Assembly (NCBI RefSeq): GCF_028128765.1
Contig: NZ_LBJG01000024.1
Coordinates: 434,001 to 498,000 of the forward strand
DNA length: 64,000 nucleotides
From: Bradyrhizobium sp. CCBAU 51627
GTDB lineage: Bacteria > Pseudomonadota > Alphaproteobacteria > Rhizobiales > Xanthobacteraceae
Direction of reading: 5' to 3'
Shown: piece after piece, positions 63,638 through 64,000 of the stretch
Position numbering within the stretch: position 1 is the first letter of the stretch
Layout of the letters: every line of letters starts with the position of its first letter
Position numbers and translations under genes: made by a program
The notes under the pieces: generated by a model
What the model was told of the DNA's origin: nothing
What the model saw: only the letters and a program-made list of their open reading frames with translations
The model's database searches: none

Positions 63638-64000
63638 ATGAAAACGCCTTCATCGCCGCACTTCACGCCCGTGGACTTGAAGCCATATTTCAACGCCAGG
63701 CGTGCAAATGCCGGTGAGGGTTTTGCCAGCCGCCCGGGCGACATTGGCTGGATCGGTTCGCTTCGCGGGCTGAAGACCCATCGCGGCATGCCCTTTCTCT
63801 TCGGCAGCGAAACAGGGGCGGACGTGCTGGAGCTGCGCCCCGGGGCACCTCCTGTTGCCATCGCGCTGCCACCGAGAATGGCGAGCTATGTGCTGTTCGT
63901 GCTAGTGGCGGCAGACCGACCCAGTGCAAGCCCCGTGGGTTTCGGAGAGATCGGCCCGGCTACGCTGCCTGTGGAAGGCAATCCACTTGGCGATCGGGTA
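63638..64000 (+). CDS. Unidentified protein, 3' end cut by window
   Basis: 121 codons open from ATG 63638, with CTGGAG 8 bases upstream, to the last base of the window, no stop. It reads MKTPSSPHFTPVDLKPYFNA, then GFASRPGDIGWIGSLRGLKT, MPFLFGSETGADVLELRPGA and a beta-rich stretch (MASYVLFVLVAADRPSA). No signal peptide. The pattern suggests a beta-sandwich-type domain; I do not recognise the family. 125 bases after the transporter, possibly co-transcribed. Confidence 0.7.
   Translation, partial: MKTPSSPHFTPVDLKPYFNARRANAGEGFASRPGDIGWIGSLRGLKTHRGMPFLFGSETGADVLELRPGAPPVAIALPPRMASYVLFVLVAADRPSASPVGFGEIGPATLPVEGNPLGDRV

Noticed and set aside
18076-64000. Second copy of the tRNA-Lys 3' end (attR)
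   Set aside because: I could not find the last 20 or so bases of the tRNA repeated in the rest of the window, so no right boundary is claimed.

Overview
The window is a GC-rich alphaproteobacterial chromosome segment. Gene content points to Bradyrhizobium or a close relative (inference): many ABC uptake systems of the branched-chain (Liv) and sugar types, paired SMP-30 lactonases, a leuA with its own leucine-rich leader, and, in a decayed stretch, remnants of type III effector genes (LRR/NopM-like, GH12 cellulase-like) behind tts-box-like sites, a broken Ku gene and IS66/IS3/IS1595 debris.

Layout. 1-3.4 kb: end of a ribose-type ABC transporter (ATPase, two permeases) facing an SMP-30/gluconolactonase. 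4.3-10.3 kb (minus): a Liv-type transporter with a fused LivG-LivF ATPase and two paralogous binding proteins, one at each end. 10.5-13.2 kb (minus): GST, CMP-Kdo synthetase and a Tat-exported SMP-30 protein. 13.5-17.9 kb: a small membrane protein, leuA behind a Leu-rich leader ORF and hairpins, a TRAP binding protein, and a Spy/CpxP-like periplasmic protein. At 18.0 kb a tRNA-Lys(CTT) is followed by a tyrosine integrase and an AlpA/Xis-like gene, the signature of an island junction. 20.6-27.3 kb: an operon of an LLM flavin monooxygenase and a peptide-type ABC transporter, headed by a 17-residue upstream ORF that ends in TGATG overlapping the monooxygenase start. 27.3-36.0 kb: mostly decayed DNA with one intact PLP enzyme (29.4-30.7 kb) and an intact GH12 gene under a tts box.

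36.0-50.1 kb is the most distinctive region: a sugar ABC transporter, a PfkB kinase, an SDR, a HAD-IIA phosphatase and a UgpC/MalK-type ATPase, followed by a regulator that fuses a PEP-hydrolase-like TIM barrel to a degenerate sigma-54-type AAA+ domain and a Fis helix-turn-helix. Next come a truncated TIM-barrel paralogue, a Tm-1-like (UPF0261) gene overlapping a full-length TIM-barrel gene, and a fumarate-reductase-like flavoprotein. 50.2-53 kb holds a pyruvate kinase remnant, an IS1595 remnant with passenger genes and a broken PAS/HTH gene. 53.5-60.7 kb: a second Liv transporter with an amidohydrolase and a duplicated binding protein. 60.8-64.0 kb: a divergent enoyl-CoA hydratase and MHS-family transporter sharing two LacI-type operators, and the start of an unidentified gene running off the window.

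A tandem 10-bp direct repeat built on TTACCCAA lies upstream of five units between 35.9 and 59.4 kb, and two of these share an identically spaced promoter behind it. This suggests that the sugar transporter, the Tm-1/TIM-barrel genes, the Liv transporter and its extra binding protein form one regulon, with the TIM-barrel/Fis protein as the obvious candidate regulator. The growth substrate cannot be read from sequence; transport, phosphorylation, oxidation and phosphatase genes suggest catabolism of an unusual sugar or sugar acid. Coordinates of decayed genes are approximate, and all functional assignments rest on motif recognition by eye.
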